Shown: one piece after another, positions 1-9,547 of the stretch | Layout: each line of letters begins with the position of its first letter | Numbering within the stretch: position 1 is the stretch's first letter | Assembly: GCF_900129765.1 (NCBI RefSeq) | Contig: NZ_FQWU01000002.1 | Coordinates: forward strand, 1,798,001-1,862,000 | DNA from: Massilia sp. CF038 | GTDB lineage: Bacteria > Pseudomonadota > Gammaproteobacteria > Burkholderiales > Burkholderiaceae_D | Reading direction: 5' to 3' | DNA: 64,000 nt | Position numbers and translations under genes: made by a program | The notes under the pieces: model-generated | The model's database searches: none | Seen by the model: only the letters and a program-made list of their open reading frames with translations | Told to the model about the DNA's origin: nothing

Positions 1-1829
1 AGATCGTGGACGACCTGGAAGCACAAGGCTTGCTGGTGGAAGTCAAGCCGCACAAGTTGCAAGTGCCGCGCGGCGACCGCACTGGCGTGGTCATCGAGCC
101 GATGCTGACCGACCAGTGGTTTGTGGCAATGAGCAAACCGGCACCGGAAGGCACCTTCTTCCCCGGCAAATCGATTGCTGAAGTGGCGCTGCAAAAAGTG
201 GCCGATGGCGAGATCAAGTTCGTTCCCGAAAACTGGAGCACCACTTATAACCAGTGGCTGGCCAACATCCAGGACTGGTGCATTTCGCGTCAATTGTGGT
301 GGGGCCATCAGATCCCGGCCTGGTTCGACGAGTCCGGCAAGATCTATGTGGCACGCAACGAAGCCGAGGCGCAAGCTCAGGCTGGCGCCGGCGTCAAGCT
401 GCGCCGCGACGACGATGTGCTCGACACCTGGTTCTCCTCGGCCCTGGTGCCGTTCTCGACCATGGGCTGGCCGGAAGAAACGCCGGACATGAAGATGTTC
501 CTGCCATCGTCGGTGCTGGTGACCGGCTTTGACATCATCTTCTTCTGGGTGGCGCGCATGGTCATGATGACCGCGCACTTTACTGGCAAGGTGCCGTTCG
601 ACACCGTGTACGTGCACGGCCTGGTGCGCGATTCCAGCGGCCAGAAGATGTCCAAATCCAAAGGCAACACGCTCGACCCGATTGATCTGATCGACGGCAT
701 CGACATCGAATCGCTGGTTGCCAAGCGCACCACCGGCTTGATGAACCCGCGTGATGCCGAAAAGATTGCCAAGGCCACGCGCAAGGAGTTCCCGGAAGGG
801 ATCGCCCCTTACGGTACTGACGCGGTGCGCTTTACCATGGCCAGCTACGCCTCGCTGGGCCGCAACATCAATTTCGACCTGGGCCGCTGCGAAGGCTACC
901 GCAACTTCAACAACAAGTTGTGGAACGCGACCAAGTTCGTGATGATGAATACCGAAGGCCACGATTGCACGCCAAACGATGCTGCGTTGTCGCAGGCCGA
1001 CCGCTGGATTCTGTCGCAGTTGAACCGGGCTGAAATGGAAGTGGCCAAGGGCTTTGAGGACTACCGCTTCGACAATATCGCCTCGGCCATCTACAAGTTT
1101 GTGTGGACCGAGTTCTGCGACTGGTACCTGGAGCTGTCCAAGGTGCAGGTTCAGCAAGGCACGCCGGCCCAGCAGCAAGCCACCCGCAACACCCTGCTGC
1201 GGGTGCTGGAAGTGGTGCTGCGCATGGCGCATCCGCTGATTCCGTTCGTGACCGAAGAATTGTGGCAGACCGTGGCACCGCTGGCCGGCAAAAAGCTCGC
1301 TGCCGGCGGCGACTCGATCATGCTGCAGCCCTACCCGATCGCCAACCCGGCCATGATCGACGAGCAGGCCGAGGCGTGGATGGAGCAGAACAAGGCCTTG
1401 ATCGACGCCACCCGTACCCTGCGCAACGACATGAAGCTGGCGCCCAAGCTGCCCGTGCCGCTGTTTGTGGAAGCGCCGAGCGCCGATGAAGCCGCCCGCC
1501 TGCGTACCTTTGCACCGTATCTGCAATCGCTGGCCAAGCTGTCGGAGGTGAACATTGTTGACGCGCTGCCGGCCTCGCCAGCGGCGGTGTCGGTGGTGGG
1601 CAGCACCAAGCTGATGCTCAAGGTGGAGATCGACGTTGTCGCCGAGCGCGAGCGCATTAACAAGGAAATCGTGCGCCTCGAGGGGGAGATCGCCAAGGTC
1701 AACGCCAAACTGGGGAACGAAAGCTTCGTGGCGCGCGCACCGGCTGCGGTGGTGGCGCAAGAAAACGAGCGTCTGGTGAATTTCTCTGCGACGATCGCCA
1801 AATTGCGCGAACAACTTGCTAAACTGTGA
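1..1829 (+). CDS. valS: Valyl-tRNA synthetase, 3' part (5' end outside window)
   Basis: Class I aminoacyl-tRNA synthetase that charges tRNA-Val in the cytoplasm. The reading frame is open from the left edge, so the N-terminal third, including the HIGH motif, lies outside. The visible part holds the end of the Rossmann/editing region, the KMSKS loop ([14 protein letters not shown], encoded near 641-680), the helical anticodon-binding domain and a C-terminal charged coiled coil (about the last 65 residues, rich in E/K/R), which is typical of bacterial ValRS. About 609 codons are present of roughly 950 expected. The GTG at position 6 is an internal codon, not a start. The gene is followed 34 bases later by a small secreted-protein gene. 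Confidence 0.97.
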   Translation, partial: IVDDLEAQGLLVEVKPHKLQVPRGDRTGVVIEPMLTDQWFVAMSKPAPEGTFFPGKSIAEVALQKVADGEIKFVPENWSTTYNQWLANIQDWCISRQLWWGHQIPAWFDESGKIYVARNEAEAQAQAGAGVKLRRDDDVLDTWFSSALVPFSTMGWPEETPDMKMFLPSSVLVTGFDIIFFWVARMVMMTAHFTGKVPFDTVYVHGLVRDSSGQKMSKSKGNTLDPIDLIDGIDIESLVAKRTTGLMNPRDAEKIAKATRKEFPEGIAPYGTDAVRFTMASYASLGRNINFDLGRCEGYRNFNNKLWNATKFVMMNTEGHDCTPNDAALSQADRWILSQLNRAEMEVAKGFEDYRFDNIASAIYKFVWTEFCDWYLELSKVQVQQGTPAQQQATRNTLLRVLEVVLRMAHPLIPFVTEELWQTVAPLAGKKLAAGGDSIMLQPYPIANPAMIDEQAEAWMEQNKALIDATRTLRNDMKLAPKLPVPLFVEAPSADEAARLRTFAPYLQSLAKLSEVNIVDALPASPAAVSVVGSTKLMLKVEIDVVAERERINKEIVRLEGEIAKVNAKLGNESFVARAPAAVVAQENERLVNFSATIAKLREQLAKL

Positions 1830-1863
1830 AATCGTCAATACAACCTTTTCGCGGAGATTACCC

Positions 1864-2310
1864 ATGAAGTCAGCAGTGTGCGCAGCTCTTGTTAGTATGT
1901 TGTGGGCGTGCGCGCCTGCCTTCGCGCAGGAGGCTTCTCCGGTGGGTCTGTGGAAAAACATTGACGATGTCACTGGCAAGCCCAAGGCCTTGATCCGTAT
2001 TTCCGAAGACAAGGGCGAGCTGCGCGGCCAGATTGAAAAGCTGTACCCGGCCGCTGGCGAAGACCCAAATCCCAAGTGCACCGCCTGCAGCGGTGCGAAG
2101 AAGGATCAGCCTGTCATTGGCATGGTCTTCATGTCAGGGCTGAAAAAGAATGGTGACGAATACACCGACGGTGAGATTCTCGACCCGGACAACGGCAAGG
2201 TCTATCGCAGCAAGATGAGCCTGGCCGAGGGCGGCAAAAAGCTCAAGGTGCGCGGCTATGTGGGCATGCCCATGTTCGGGCGCTCGCAAGTGTGGGTGCG
2301 GCAGGAGTAA
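1864..2310 (+). CDS. DUF2147 secreted protein
   Basis: A 148-residue protein with a signal peptide (about residues 1-21, ending ACAPAFAQ) followed by a DUF2147 domain. The start is the family pattern 'SPVGLWKNIDDVTGKPK', and the end has the typical 'GRSQVWVR'. DUF2147 proteins are periplasmic beta-barrel-like proteins of unknown biochemical role. A conserved pair of cysteines (CTAC) lies mid-protein. The ATG at 1864 is chosen over an in-frame upstream ATG at 1816 because 1816 lies inside valS, while 1864 has a GGAG ribosome site nearby and starts a proper signal peptide. It may be co-transcribed with valS. The palindromic repeat at 2374 follows it. Confidence 0.85.
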   Translation: MKSAVCAALVSMLWACAPAFAQEASPVGLWKNIDDVTGKPKALIRISEDKGELRGQIEKLYPAAGEDPNPKCTACSGAKKDQPVIGMVFMSGLKKNGDEYTDGEILDPDNGKVYRSKMSLAEGGKKLKVRGYVGMPMFGRSQVWVRQE

Positions 2311-2373
2311 ACCAACGCGCATGGTTGAGGGTGCCAAGCCCCCCTGATACACGGCTATGCGGCGCGCCAGGAG

Positions 2374-2476
2374 CAACCACCACATCGTCCTCGCGGAGGC
2401 GGGGACCCATAGCACGCGGAACAACTTCGGCGACGTGGAATGGGTCCCCGCCTTCGCGAGGACGATGTGGTGGTTG
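2374..2476. repeat. Long intergenic palindrome, copy 1
   Basis: Two 36-base arms (2374-2409 and 2441-2476) are inverted repeats of each other with one mismatch, separated by a 31-base loop. The arm contains the core CATCGTCCTCGCGGAGGCGG and ends in GACCCA. The loop (TAGCACGCGGAACAACTTCG at its start) is nearly the same as the loop of the copy at 56339. It lies between the DUF2147 gene and the next membrane-protein gene, both on the plus strand. RNA from either strand would fold into a very stable hairpin. Confidence 0.9.
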
Positions 2477-2574
2477 CACAAACCACGGTAATTTCCCCAC
2501 TCGAACACCGGCAGGAAAATATTGCCAGAACTTTAATCCGGCGACATACTCTATCCGACTTAACTCGGAGGACT

Positions 2575-3291
2575 ATGATGGAAAATCAAGAAACAATCGT
2601 CACGACCAATAACGCCAATCCAGGCATCCGCAGCGTGGACGTCAATCGCGGTGTGGAATGGCTGGTGGGCGGCTTCAAAATGGTGTTCAAGACGCCGGGC
2701 GTGTGGTTGCTGGTTGGCCTGGCCTTCCTGATCGGCAGCTGGATTCTCGGCAAATTCTGGCTGGGGAGCGCACTGTCGACAGCCTTCGGCATCGTCTTCA
2801 CCGGTGTCATGATGCGCGCTTGCCAATCGCTCGAATCAGGACAAGACTTCGCAACCGGTCTGAAAGAAACCTTCAGCTCCGCTCCCCTGTGGATTTTGGG
2901 ATTGATCGGTGCGGCACTGTCGTTCGCGATCGTGCTGGTCGTCGGTCTGCTGGGCGTAGGATCGGTGACGGTGGGCGCAGTCAGCCCAGGCGCGTTTGGC
3001 AGCATGCTCGGCCTCAGTTTCCTGCTGCTGTTTGCGCTGGGCTTCGTCCTGTATTCGGCCTTGTGGCTGGCGCCTGCCCTGGTGGTTCTCCAGCGCGTGA
3101 ACCCGGTCGACGCGATTCGCCTGAGTCTGATGGCGTCGCTGCGCAACATCCTCGCTTACATCGTCTTCGGTTTGCTGGCGATGATCGCCTGCATTCTGGG
3201 TGCGCTGCCGCTTGGCCTGGGTCTGCTGGTCGTCTTCCCGGCGCTGATGTGCGCTTCGTATCTTGCCTATAAAGACATGTTTGGTGCCTGA
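2575..3291 (+). CDS. BPSS1780-like multi-spanning membrane protein
   Basis: A 238-residue inner-membrane protein with about five or six hydrophobic segments: two around residues 35-75, then about 100-130, 140-180 and 195-230. The N-terminal pattern 'RSVDVNRGVEWLVGGFKMF'-like (RSVDVNRGVEWLVGGFKMVF here) is what I associate with the BPSS1780 family of betaproteobacterial membrane proteins, whose function is not known. The ATG at 2575 follows a good GGAGG site; the longer in-frame start at 2440 would run through the palindrome and is rejected. A hairpin with a short T-run follows the stop directly, so this looks monocistronic. Confidence 0.8.
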   Translation: MMENQETIVTTNNANPGIRSVDVNRGVEWLVGGFKMVFKTPGVWLLVGLAFLIGSWILGKFWLGSALSTAFGIVFTGVMMRACQSLESGQDFATGLKETFSSAPLWILGLIGAALSFAIVLVVGLLGVGSVTVGAVSPGAFGSMLGLSFLLLFALGFVLYSALWLAPALVVLQRVNPVDAIRLSLMASLRNILAYIVFGLLAMIACILGALPLGLGLLVVFPALMCASYLAYKDMFGA

Positions 3292-3297
3292 AGCAGC

Positions 3298-3325
3298 AAC
3301 GCGACTGGATGCTCAGTCGCGTTTT
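3298..3325 (+). terminator. Hairpin terminator after the 2575 gene
   Basis: A perfect 9-bp stem (AACGCGACT at 3298-3306, AGTCGCGTT at 3315-3323) with an 8-base loop, ending in TTTT. It starts seven bases after the stop of the membrane-protein gene. Its right arm overlaps the last codons of the convergent yaiI-like gene, whose stop is at 3313. Confidence 0.75.
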
Positions 3326-3774
3326 GCATGGCGTGCCAGATGCCGGTCGAGCTGATTAGCAAAATTCTGGCGGTCGGCTTGCCCAAACGGCGCCGGACCG
3401 CCCGTATCGACGCCGCTGCTGCGCAGCTCGTCCATGAATTTACGCATCGTCAGCTGCTGCTCGATATTGTCCACCGTATAGAATTCACCACGCGGGTTGA
3501 GTGCGTAACCGCCCTTGGCGATCACATCGGCTGCCAGGGGAATGTCACCGGTGATCACCAGATCGCCCGGCGCCAGTAGGCGCACGATTTCGGCGTCGGC
3601 CACATCAAAGCCCGACGGCACTTGCACAGCACGAATAAAACGCGAAGCTGGCACCCGCATCAACTGGTTGGCCACCAGCGTCAGGTTCAGCTGCAGGCGT
3701 TCAGCCACGCGGTATAAAATTTCCTTGATTACGACCGGACACGCGTCCGCATCGACCCAAATCTGCATCATCAC
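3313..3774 (-). CDS. YaiI/YqxD family protein (DUF188, UPF0178)
   Basis: A 153-residue cytoplasmic protein matching the DUF188/UPF0178 family: N-terminal '[16 protein letters not shown]', then 'LVANQ', '[17 protein letters not shown]' and 'LNPRGEFYT', the usual family blocks in the usual order. The family has a PIN-like fold with conserved acidic residues (DADAC, GDIPLA), but no confirmed activity that I can name. Three ATGs in a row (3774, 3771, 3768) follow a GGTGAGAG site, so the exact start is open by one or two codons. It is convergent with the membrane-protein gene to its left. A DUF1801 gene on the same strand lies 50 bases upstream. Confidence 0.88.
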   Translation of the reverse strand: MMMQIWVDADACPVVIKEILYRVAERLQLNLTLVANQLMRVPASRFIRAVQVPSGFDVADAEIVRLLAPGDLVITGDIPLAADVIAKGGYALNPRGEFYTVDNIEQQLTMRKFMDELRSSGVDTGGPAPFGQADRQNFANQLDRHLARHAKRD

Positions 3775-3824
3775 ACTCTCACCTTTTTTACGTGGACGCA
3801 GTATACCTTGCGGCGCCGTGGCAG

Positions 3825-4202
3825 CTACTTGCGCCAGAAGCTGTCGCAGCCTGCCTTGTCTTTCAGGTTAAATTCAATCATCGCTTTCAACAGCGTGTAA
3901 TCGACAGGCTGATCCCAGCGAATGCGCGCCAGCATCTTGGTATGGTCGTAACCAGCTTGCCGGATTGAATCGGAAAAGTGGGCGATCCCCGCTGGCTCCG
4001 GCCCCACCGCCATGTGATGCCGGGCCACGCTGAACGCGATGATGAAGGTGTCGTGGTCGGTAAACATGGGCTGATTCCATTTCACGACAGGCTGCATGCG
4101 GGGGAACTGCGTGGCCACCCAACTGAGCACCTCGTTGACACGAGCCCGCTGCTCCGGGACCGCAATCTGCGCAAGAAAATCGGCGAACACGTCCATCGTC
4201 AC
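3825..4202 (-). CDS. DUF1801 (YdhG-like) protein
   Basis: A 125-residue protein with the DUF1801 pattern: '[23 protein letters not shown]' in the first half (a conserved Trp/Pro strand), then '[18 protein letters not shown]' and '[25 protein letters not shown]'. Relatives include Bacillus YdhG and the fold described as a frataxin-like iron chaperone. The iron role is family-level inference only. The gene is on the same strand as the YaiI-like gene and 50 bases upstream of it, so the two may be one transcript. The plus-strand neighbour starts about 100 bases away in the divergent direction. Confidence 0.8.
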   Translation of the reverse strand: MTMDVFADFLAQIAVPEQRARVNEVLSWVATQFPRMQPVVKWNQPMFTDHDTFIIAFSVARHHMAVGPEPAGIAHFSDSIRQAGYDHTKMLARIRWDQPVDYTLLKAMIEFNLKDKAGCDSFWRK

Positions 4203-4301
4203 TCCTGAATGCGTCTATCGGATGTCCAGTATATCCGTGGCGCCGCTTATCCTTCTTGCATGCTATCTTTCGGCCGTTTCAGAACTGAACAGGATCGCAA
4301 G

Positions 4302-4718
4302 ATGTTTTTTCTCAGAGTAATGGCATTTTTTGCTGGCAGTTTTGTCGCCTTCGCGGCGCCATTTCTAATGTTGACCGAACGCCAGGGCATGGCCATGGGC
4401 GGCATGGCGACCATTCTGCTGGGCGCGGTGTGCGTGCTCGGATTCGGGTTGGCGTATTTCTATTTCGCTTTACTCGGCCACAATATCGTGCGCTCCCACC
4501 GCATGCGCAGGATTGCCGGCGCGATGGTGGTGTTTCAACTGGTGGCCGGTGGCTGGCTGATTCATGCGTCGAGCAATGCACGCGTGCTGGTCACTGCAGC
4601 GCCGCTGATGTGCTTTTCGGTCTTGCTGTTTTTGGCCTTCGTGTGGCCCGGTGACAGCAGCCGCAATCACCGTCCCATGCGTCGTCGCGAACACAGTGAC
4701 CAAGTTCAGTCACGTTAA
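4302..4718 (+). CDS. Small four-helix membrane protein, unknown
   Basis: A 138-residue protein with four hydrophobic stretches (about residues 3-22, 30-55, 72-90 and 95-115) and a basic C-terminal tail rich in Arg/His/Ser. I do not recognise the family. The ATG at 4302 is preferred to the upstream in-frame ATG at 4209 because it follows AGGA at a reasonable distance and begins the first membrane helix directly. Charge distribution suggests the tail is cytoplasmic. It sits between the divergent DUF1801 gene and the YidD-like gene and shows no obvious functional link with either. Confidence 0.65.
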   Translation: MFFLRVMAFFAGSFVAFAAPFLMLTERQGMAMGGMATILLGAVCVLGFGLAYFYFALLGHNIVRSHRMRRIAGAMVVFQLVAGGWLIHASSNARVLVTAAPLMCFSVLLFLAFVWPGDSSRNHRPMRRREHSDQVQSR

Positions 4719-4775
4719 AAACTTGTTTTCCTGACAAGGCCCGTGATAAGCTCTCGCGTCAAGACAGGAGAATGC

Positions 4776-5195
4776 ATGGCAAAGTTGCTGGCACTGGCGG
4801 CAATCCGCTTCTATCAAAAAACGATTTCCCCGCGCAAGGGATTCAGCTGCGCCTATGCCGGCCACACCGGCCGCGGCAGCTGTTCGCACCTGGGCTACCG
4901 GGCGATTTCGCGCTACGGCGTCTGGCGCGGTTTGCAAGTGCTCGACGCACGCCTGCATAAATGCGGTGCGGTGCACCGGCGCCAAAAGCCGCTGGGAGCG
5001 CTGGCCGGGCAAGCTGGATTTGTCGATTGCTGTGGCGATTGCGACTTCCCCGGCGACTGCCGCAGTGGTGGCGGCAAGCTGCTGGATGTGGCAGACACCT
5101 GCAGCAGCTGCAGCAGCTGCGACTGGCGCCGGCGCAAGAAAAAGCAGCGCGAGCAATACGTTGTGGTATCGCCCAAAACCAGAATCAAACGCTAA
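4776..5195 (+). CDS. YidD-related protein with Cys-rich tail
   Basis: A 139-residue protein. Residues 5-70 resemble YidD, the membrane-protein insertion efficiency factor: 'IRFYQKTISPRKGFSCAYAG', then 'SCSHLGYRAISRYGVWRGL' and 'ARLHKCG', with cysteines 25, 36 and 63 at the positions YidD usually keeps. The C-terminal half is unlike standard YidD: it carries a cysteine cluster (C85, C86, C89, C95, C109, C112, C115) followed by a very basic stretch (RRRKKKQR). Canonical yidD sits with rnpA near the origin, so this is probably a second, divergent member. The start at 4776 has AGGAG five bases upstream; an ATG at 4772 is in another frame. The stop is two bases from the convergent ruvB stop. Confidence 0.75.
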   Translation: MAKLLALAAIRFYQKTISPRKGFSCAYAGHTGRGSCSHLGYRAISRYGVWRGLQVLDARLHKCGAVHRRQKPLGALAGQAGFVDCCGDCDFPGDCRSGGGKLLDVADTCSSCSSCDWRRRKKKQREQYVVVSPKTRIKR

Positions 5196-5196
5196 G

Positions 5197-6261
5197 TCAG
5201 CTCGGCAAATTGTCCCACAGGTCACCCGTGGGACTGGTACGTGGCGCCGTGACGCCAAAATGCTGGTACGCAAGCGGTGTGGCAATCCTGCCGCGTGGGG
5301 TGCGCTGCAAATAGCCTTGCTGGATCAGGAAGGGTTCGAGCACGTCCTCAATGGTGTCGCTCTCTTCGCCAATGGCTGCGGCCAGATTGCCGATGCCGAC
5401 CGGGCCGCCGCCGAATTTGAACAACACCGCTTCGAGCAGTTTGCGGTCCATCACATCGAAACCGACCGCATCCACGTCCAGCATGACCAGCGCCGCATCG
5501 GCCATGGCCTTGGTGATTTCGCCCGTCCCCTTCACTTCCGCGTAATCGCGCACGCGCCGCAACAGGCGGTTGGCAATACGCGGCGTGCCCCGTGCACGCA
5601 AGGCAATTTCGCGCGCACCATCTTCCACGATCGGCGCACCCAGCAGATCAGCACTGCGGGTGACGATGCGGGTTAATTCGTTGGCGTTGTAAAACTCGAG
5701 CCGGGCCACGATGCCGAAACGGTCGCGCAAGGGATTGGTCAGCATGCCGGCGCGGGTGGTGGCGCCCACCAGCGTGAACGGTTGCAGGTCGAGCTTGACC
5801 GAGCGCGCGGCCGGGCCTTCGCCGATCATGATGTCGATCTGGTAGTCTTCCAGCGCCGGATACAGGATCTCTTCCACCACCGGCGACAGACGGTGAATTT
5901 CATCGATGAACAGAACGTCGTTCGCTTCCAGGTTGGTCAGGATGGCCGCCAGATCGCCGGGGCGTTCCAGCACCGGGCCGGAAGTCTGGCGCAGATTGAC
6001 GCCCATTTCACGCGCGATGATGTGGGCCAGCGTGGTCTTCCCCAGGCCAGGCGGACCAAACAGCAAAGTATGGTCAAGCGCTTCCTTGCGCTTGCGCGCA
6101 GCCGAGATGAAGATTTCAAGCTGACCGCGGATCTTTTCCTGGCCGACGTATTCATCGAGCTGCTTGGGCCGCAAGGCGCGCTCGATCGCCTCTTCGTTCG
6201 GCGAAGCGGGCGTGGCGGCGATGACGCGCTGCTCGCTGAAATTATCGGTCTGTATGCTCAC
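5197..6261 (-). CDS. ruvB: Holliday junction branch migration helicase RuvB
   Basis: The hexameric AAA+ motor that, with RuvA, drives branch migration of Holliday junctions. It is 354 residues, normal length. Walker A is GPPGLGKT (residues 69-76), Walker B is the DEIHRL block (120-125), sensor 1 is in '[11 protein letters not shown]', and the arginine finger region is in 'NPLRDRFGI'. A winged-helix DNA-binding C-terminus follows ('[17 protein letters not shown]'). It is the last gene of the ruvC-ruvA-ruvB run, six bases after ruvA. It is convergent with the YidD-like gene, with essentially no space between the stops. Confidence 0.98.
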   Translation of the reverse strand: MSIQTDNFSEQRVIAATPASPNEEAIERALRPKQLDEYVGQEKIRGQLEIFISAARKRKEALDHTLLFGPPGLGKTTLAHIIAREMGVNLRQTSGPVLERPGDLAAILTNLEANDVLFIDEIHRLSPVVEEILYPALEDYQIDIMIGEGPAARSVKLDLQPFTLVGATTRAGMLTNPLRDRFGIVARLEFYNANELTRIVTRSADLLGAPIVEDGAREIALRARGTPRIANRLLRRVRDYAEVKGTGEITKAMADAALVMLDVDAVGFDVMDRKLLEAVLFKFGGGPVGIGNLAAAIGEESDTIEDVLEPFLIQQGYLQRTPRGRIATPLAYQHFGVTAPRTSPTGDLWDNLPS

Positions 6262-6267
6262 TTGCCA

Positions 6268-6846
6268 TTATCCTTTGGACAGCGCCTTGAGCGCGTACTT
6301 GATACCGTCGGAAACACTGCTGCCGGTCGGCATGTTCTTCAATGCGGCCAGCGCTTCCTTGTCAGAATACCCCAAAGCCAGCAGCGCGTTGAGAATGTCC
6401 GATTGCGCATCGTGCTGCACCAAACCGCCCACCGCGCCCAGGTCGGCGCCGAGCTTGCCCTTCAATTCCAGGAGCAAACGTTCAGCGGTCTTTTTACCAA
6501 TACCCGGCACTTTGACCAGGCGCCCTGCTTCCTGCAGCGTGACCGCCTGGGCCAGATCGGCAATCGTCATGCCGGACAGAATCGACAAGGCGGTGCGCGC
6601 GCCCACACCGCTGATCTTGATCAGCTGGCGGAACACGGCGCGTTCTTCGGCATTGCCGAAGCCAAACAGCAAGTGCGCGTCTTCGCGGATGGCCTGGTGG
6701 GTGAACAGCGTGACTTTCTCGCCGATGTGCGGCAAGTTGTAATAGGTGCTCATCGGCACATCAACCTCGTAGCCGACGCCATTGCAATCGACCAGCAGCT
6801 GGGGCGGATTCTTCTCCAGAAGAATGCCGGAAATACGTCCAATCAT
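6268..6846 (-). CDS. ruvA: Holliday junction DNA helicase subunit RuvA
   Basis: Tetrameric protein that binds the four-way junction and loads RuvB. The 192-residue product begins '[20 protein letters not shown]' (OB-fold domain I). It has the two helix-hairpin-helix segments '[18 protein letters not shown]' and '[20 protein letters not shown]', and ends with the small domain III that contacts RuvB ('[16 protein letters not shown]'). It lies nine bases downstream of ruvC and six upstream of ruvB, in the usual order, so the three are almost certainly co-transcribed. Confidence 0.98.
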   Translation of the reverse strand: MIGRISGILLEKNPPQLLVDCNGVGYEVDVPMSTYYNLPHIGEKVTLFTHQAIREDAHLLFGFGNAEERAVFRQLIKISGVGARTALSILSGMTIADLAQAVTLQEAGRLVKVPGIGKKTAERLLLELKGKLGADLGAVGGLVQHDAQSDILNALLALGYSDKEALAALKNMPTGSSVSDGIKYALKALSKG

Positions 6847-6855
6847 GGTCTACCT

Positions 6856-7392
6856 TTAAACGAGACGACCGCGCTTCATGCGCAGGCCGGAAAGCGATGG
6901 CGCCAACGCGCCGATCAAGGCCAGCGCGTCGACACTGTTGGCATGGCAAATCGCAACCCCCAGTGCATCGGCCGCATCGGTGCCAGGCAGGCCGGGCAGC
7001 ACCAGCAGGCGCGCCACCATTTCCTGCACTTGCTCTTTGGCCGCCTTACCGTGGCCGGTGACTGCTTGCTTCACTTGCAGCGCCGTGTATTCCGCCACGC
7101 TCAGCTCATTGTGCACCAGCGCGGTGATGGCAGCGCCGCGCGCCTGCCCGAGCAGCAGCGTGGATTGCGGATTGACATTGACGAACACTTTTTCGATAGC
7201 CGCACAGGTCGGCTGATAGGTGCGCACGACTTCGCCGATCCCGTTCAGGATCACTTTCAGCCGTGGCGGCAACTCGCCCTCGGAACCGGTCTTGATGGTG
7301 CCCGAGGCGATGTAGCGCAGCTTGTTGCCCTGCTTTTCGATCAGACCGAAACCTGTGGTGCGCAGGCCTGGGTCAATGCCAAGAATAATCAT
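6856..7392 (-). CDS. ruvC: Holliday junction resolvase RuvC
   Basis: Dimeric metal-dependent endonuclease that cuts Holliday junctions. The 178-residue product starts '[18 protein letters not shown]', carrying the first catalytic aspartate. The other acidic residues are in '[15 protein letters not shown]' and in '[14 protein letters not shown]'. The start at 7392 is certain: longer in-frame versions back to 7512 would translate through the palindromic repeat and add residues no RuvC has. The repeat lies 48 bases upstream, between purH and ruvC, and may reduce or separate transcription between the two. Confidence 0.98.
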   Translation of the reverse strand: MIILGIDPGLRTTGFGLIEKQGNKLRYIASGTIKTGSEGELPPRLKVILNGIGEVVRTYQPTCAAIEKVFVNVNPQSTLLLGQARGAAITALVHNELSVAEYTALQVKQAVTGHGKAAKEQVQEMVARLLVLPGLPGTDAADALGVAICHANSVDALALIGALAPSLSGLRMKRGRLV

Positions 7393-7439
7393 TACCGAAT
7401 GGTATACCGACAAGCAGAGTTTAGTGCAGAAAATAAACC

Positions 7440-7539
7440 ACATCGCCCTCGCGAAGGCGGGGGCCCATAGACAATTCCCGAAGTTGTTCAGCGTGCTATG
7501 GGGCTGGCGCATGCGCCAGCACCTCCGCGAGGGCGATGT
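7440..7539. repeat. Long intergenic palindrome, copy 2, with nested palindrome
   Basis: The left arm starts ACATCGCCCTCGCGAAGGCG at 7440 and the right arm ends with the inverse at 7539. The loop, read on the minus strand, contains GAACAACTTCGG as in copies 1 and 6, so this copy is in reverse orientation. The right arm is interrupted by a perfect 16-base palindrome (CTGGCGCATGCGCCAG, 7504-7519) that the other copies lack. It lies between purH and ruvC, both on the minus strand. Confidence 0.85.
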
Positions 7540-7554
7540 TTTGGGGCCAACTAA

Positions 7555-9126
7555 TTAATGACGGAAATGGCGCGCGCCCGTGTACAGCATGACCACACCG
7601 CGCTCATCGGCCGCGTCAATCACTTCCTGATCGCGCATCGAGCCACCCGGCTGAATCACACAGGTCGCGCCCGCATCCACCACCACATCCAGGCCATCGC
7701 GGAACGGGAAGAAGGCATCTGACGCCACGGCCGAACCAGCCAGGGTCAGGCCAGCGTTTTGCGCTTTGATCGAAGCGATCCGGGCCGAATCAATGCGGCT
7801 CATCTGGCCGGCGCCCACGCCCAGGGTCATGCCGCCCGCGCAGAACACGATGGCATTCGACTTGACGAACTTGGCCACGCGCCAGGCGAACATCAAGTCT
7901 TGCAGTTGCTGCTGGGTTGGCTGCTTCTTGGTGACGACGCGCAATTCGCCCAGACCCACGTTCTTGGCATCCGGCGACTGCACCAGCAAGCCGCCGCCCA
8001 CGCGCTTGACGTCGAAGGGGTTGTTGCCCTGACCGAGAGGAATTTCGAGCAAGCGTACGTTCTGCTTGGCTGACATGATGGCGCGCGCCTCGGCCGAGAA
8101 CGATGGCGCGATCAGCACTTCGACGAACAGCTTGGCAATCGCTTCCGCCGTCTTGGCATCAAGTTCAACGTTCAGGGCAATGATGCCGCCAAAGGCCGAG
8201 GTCGGGTCGGTCTGCAGGGCGCGGTTGTACGCATCCAGCGCGTCCACGCCAATAGCCACGCCGCAAGGATTGGCATGCTTGACGATCACGCAGCCAGCTG
8301 GCTGGCCCAGGCCGCCCAGCGACTTGACGCATTCCCACGCCGCATCCGCGTCCGCGATATTGTTGTACGACAGTTCCTTGCCTTGCAGCTGCTTGTAGCT
8401 GGCCAGGGCGCCAGTTGCCGGCACCAGGTCGCGGTAGAACGCGGCCGACTGGTGCGGGTTTTCGCCGTAGCGCATGTCTTGCACTTTTTCAAACGTCATG
8501 TTCAGCGTTTGCGGATAGGCAGCGCGGGTGGCGTGGGCCTTGTCTTCGCCCAGGCTGGTCAGGTAGTTGGTGATGGCGCCGTCGTACTGCGCGGTGTGCG
8601 CGAACACTTTTTTGGCCAGCATGAAGCGGGTGTCGTAATCGACCGTGCCGGCCTTGACGCCGTCCAGCACGCGGCTGTAATCAGCCGGATCGCAGACCAC
8701 CACCACATCCTTGTGGTTCTTGGCAGCCGAACGCAGCATGGTGGGGCCGCCAATGTCGATGTTTTCAATCGCGTCTTCGAGCGAGCAATCATCCTTGGCC
8801 ACGGTCTGCTGGAACGGGTACAGATTGACTACCACCATGTCGATGGTCGGAATATTGTGTTCGGTCAGCTTGGCCACATGTTCAGGGAAATCACGGCGGG
8901 CCAGAATGCCGCCATGCACTTTGGGGTGCAGGGTCTTGACGCGGCCATCGAGCATTTCCGGGAAACCGGTGTAATCGGCCACTTCCGTGACGGGCACGCC
9001 ATTGTCGGCCAGCAGCTTGGCGGTACCGCCCGTGGACAGAATGTTGATGCCGAGCGCGGACAGTGCACGTGCAAAATCGAGCACGCCGGTCTTGTCGGAA
9101 ACGGAAATGAGAGCTTGTTTGATCAT
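7555..9126 (-). CDS. purH: Bifunctional AICAR transformylase / IMP cyclohydrolase
   Basis: Catalyses the last two steps of purine synthesis: formylation of AICAR using 10-formyl-THF, and cyclisation to IMP. It is 523 residues, the usual length. The N-terminal MGS-like cyclohydrolase domain is recognisable ('[18 protein letters not shown]', '[10 protein letters not shown]', '[20 protein letters not shown]'). The C-terminal transformylase domain carries '[15 protein letters not shown]', '[12 protein letters not shown]' and '[17 protein letters not shown]'. It is downstream of fis with a 97-base gap, following the dusB-fis-purH order of betaproteobacteria. Confidence 0.98.
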   Translation of the reverse strand: MIKQALISVSDKTGVLDFARALSALGINILSTGGTAKLLADNGVPVTEVADYTGFPEMLDGRVKTLHPKVHGGILARRDFPEHVAKLTEHNIPTIDMVVVNLYPFQQTVAKDDCSLEDAIENIDIGGPTMLRSAAKNHKDVVVVCDPADYSRVLDGVKAGTVDYDTRFMLAKKVFAHTAQYDGAITNYLTSLGEDKAHATRAAYPQTLNMTFEKVQDMRYGENPHQSAAFYRDLVPATGALASYKQLQGKELSYNNIADADAAWECVKSLGGLGQPAGCVIVKHANPCGVAIGVDALDAYNRALQTDPTSAFGGIIALNVELDAKTAEAIAKLFVEVLIAPSFSAEARAIMSAKQNVRLLEIPLGQGNNPFDVKRVGGGLLVQSPDAKNVGLGELRVVTKKQPTQQQLQDLMFAWRVAKFVKSNAIVFCAGGMTLGVGAGQMSRIDSARIASIKAQNAGLTLAGSAVASDAFFPFRDGLDVVVDAGATCVIQPGGSMRDQEVIDAADERGVVMLYTGARHFRH

Positions 9127-9223
9127 GGGAGTGGCCTGGTTGTGAGGTATTCGGTCGATGCACTGACGCGCCGGGCGCGAAGGGCTCGCGCTCGAAGCAC
9201 GGCCACTCAGTGTGCTAAAGCTG

Positions 9224-9457
9224 TTACAGCAATCCGTGTTCCTGGAGCTTCTTTCGCAAGGTGTTGCGATTGATACCCAGCATTTGCGCCGCGTGCGACT
9301 GGTTGCCTTCGGCGCGCGTCATGACCACTTCAAGGATGGGGCGCTCGACAGTCAGCACCACCATGTCATAGATATTCGACGCCTGCTGCTCGCCCAGATC
9401 GTTGAAATATTCTTCAAGGCTCTTCTGGACGACTTCCTGGATACTTTCTTTGCTCAT
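9224..9457 (-). CDS. fis: Nucleoid-associated regulator Fis
   Basis: Small (77-residue) DNA-bending protein that activates rRNA and other promoters and aids site-specific recombination. The C-terminal helix-turn-helix is clear: '[20 protein letters not shown]'. The N-terminal half forms the dimerisation helices. It is 90 bases downstream of dusB, the widely conserved dusB-fis arrangement, so it is expected to be expressed from the dusB promoter. Confidence 0.96.
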   Translation of the reverse strand: MSKESIQEVVQKSLEEYFNDLGEQQASNIYDMVVLTVERPILEVVMTRAEGNQSHAAQMLGINRNTLRKKLQEHGLL

Positions 9458-9547
9458 TTTTCGTGCTTCACGTGGCTGATTGATGTTCTAAGCGCTGCTC
9501 TGAGGGCAGCGTTGTCCCTGATCTTGTTCTTATTTCGATACCATGAC

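Noticed and set aside
2374-2476. A protein translated through the palindrome (frames extending the 2440 and 7512 starts)
   Set aside because: The extended N-termini encode the palindrome itself (for example 'GPRLREDD'), a common artefact of such repeats; the downstream ATGs with ribosome sites are the real starts.
5782-7470. A 562-residue plus-strand frame opposite ruvB, ruvA and ruvC
   Set aside because: Antisense shadow of three certain genes; it shows no domain and its end runs into the palindrome.
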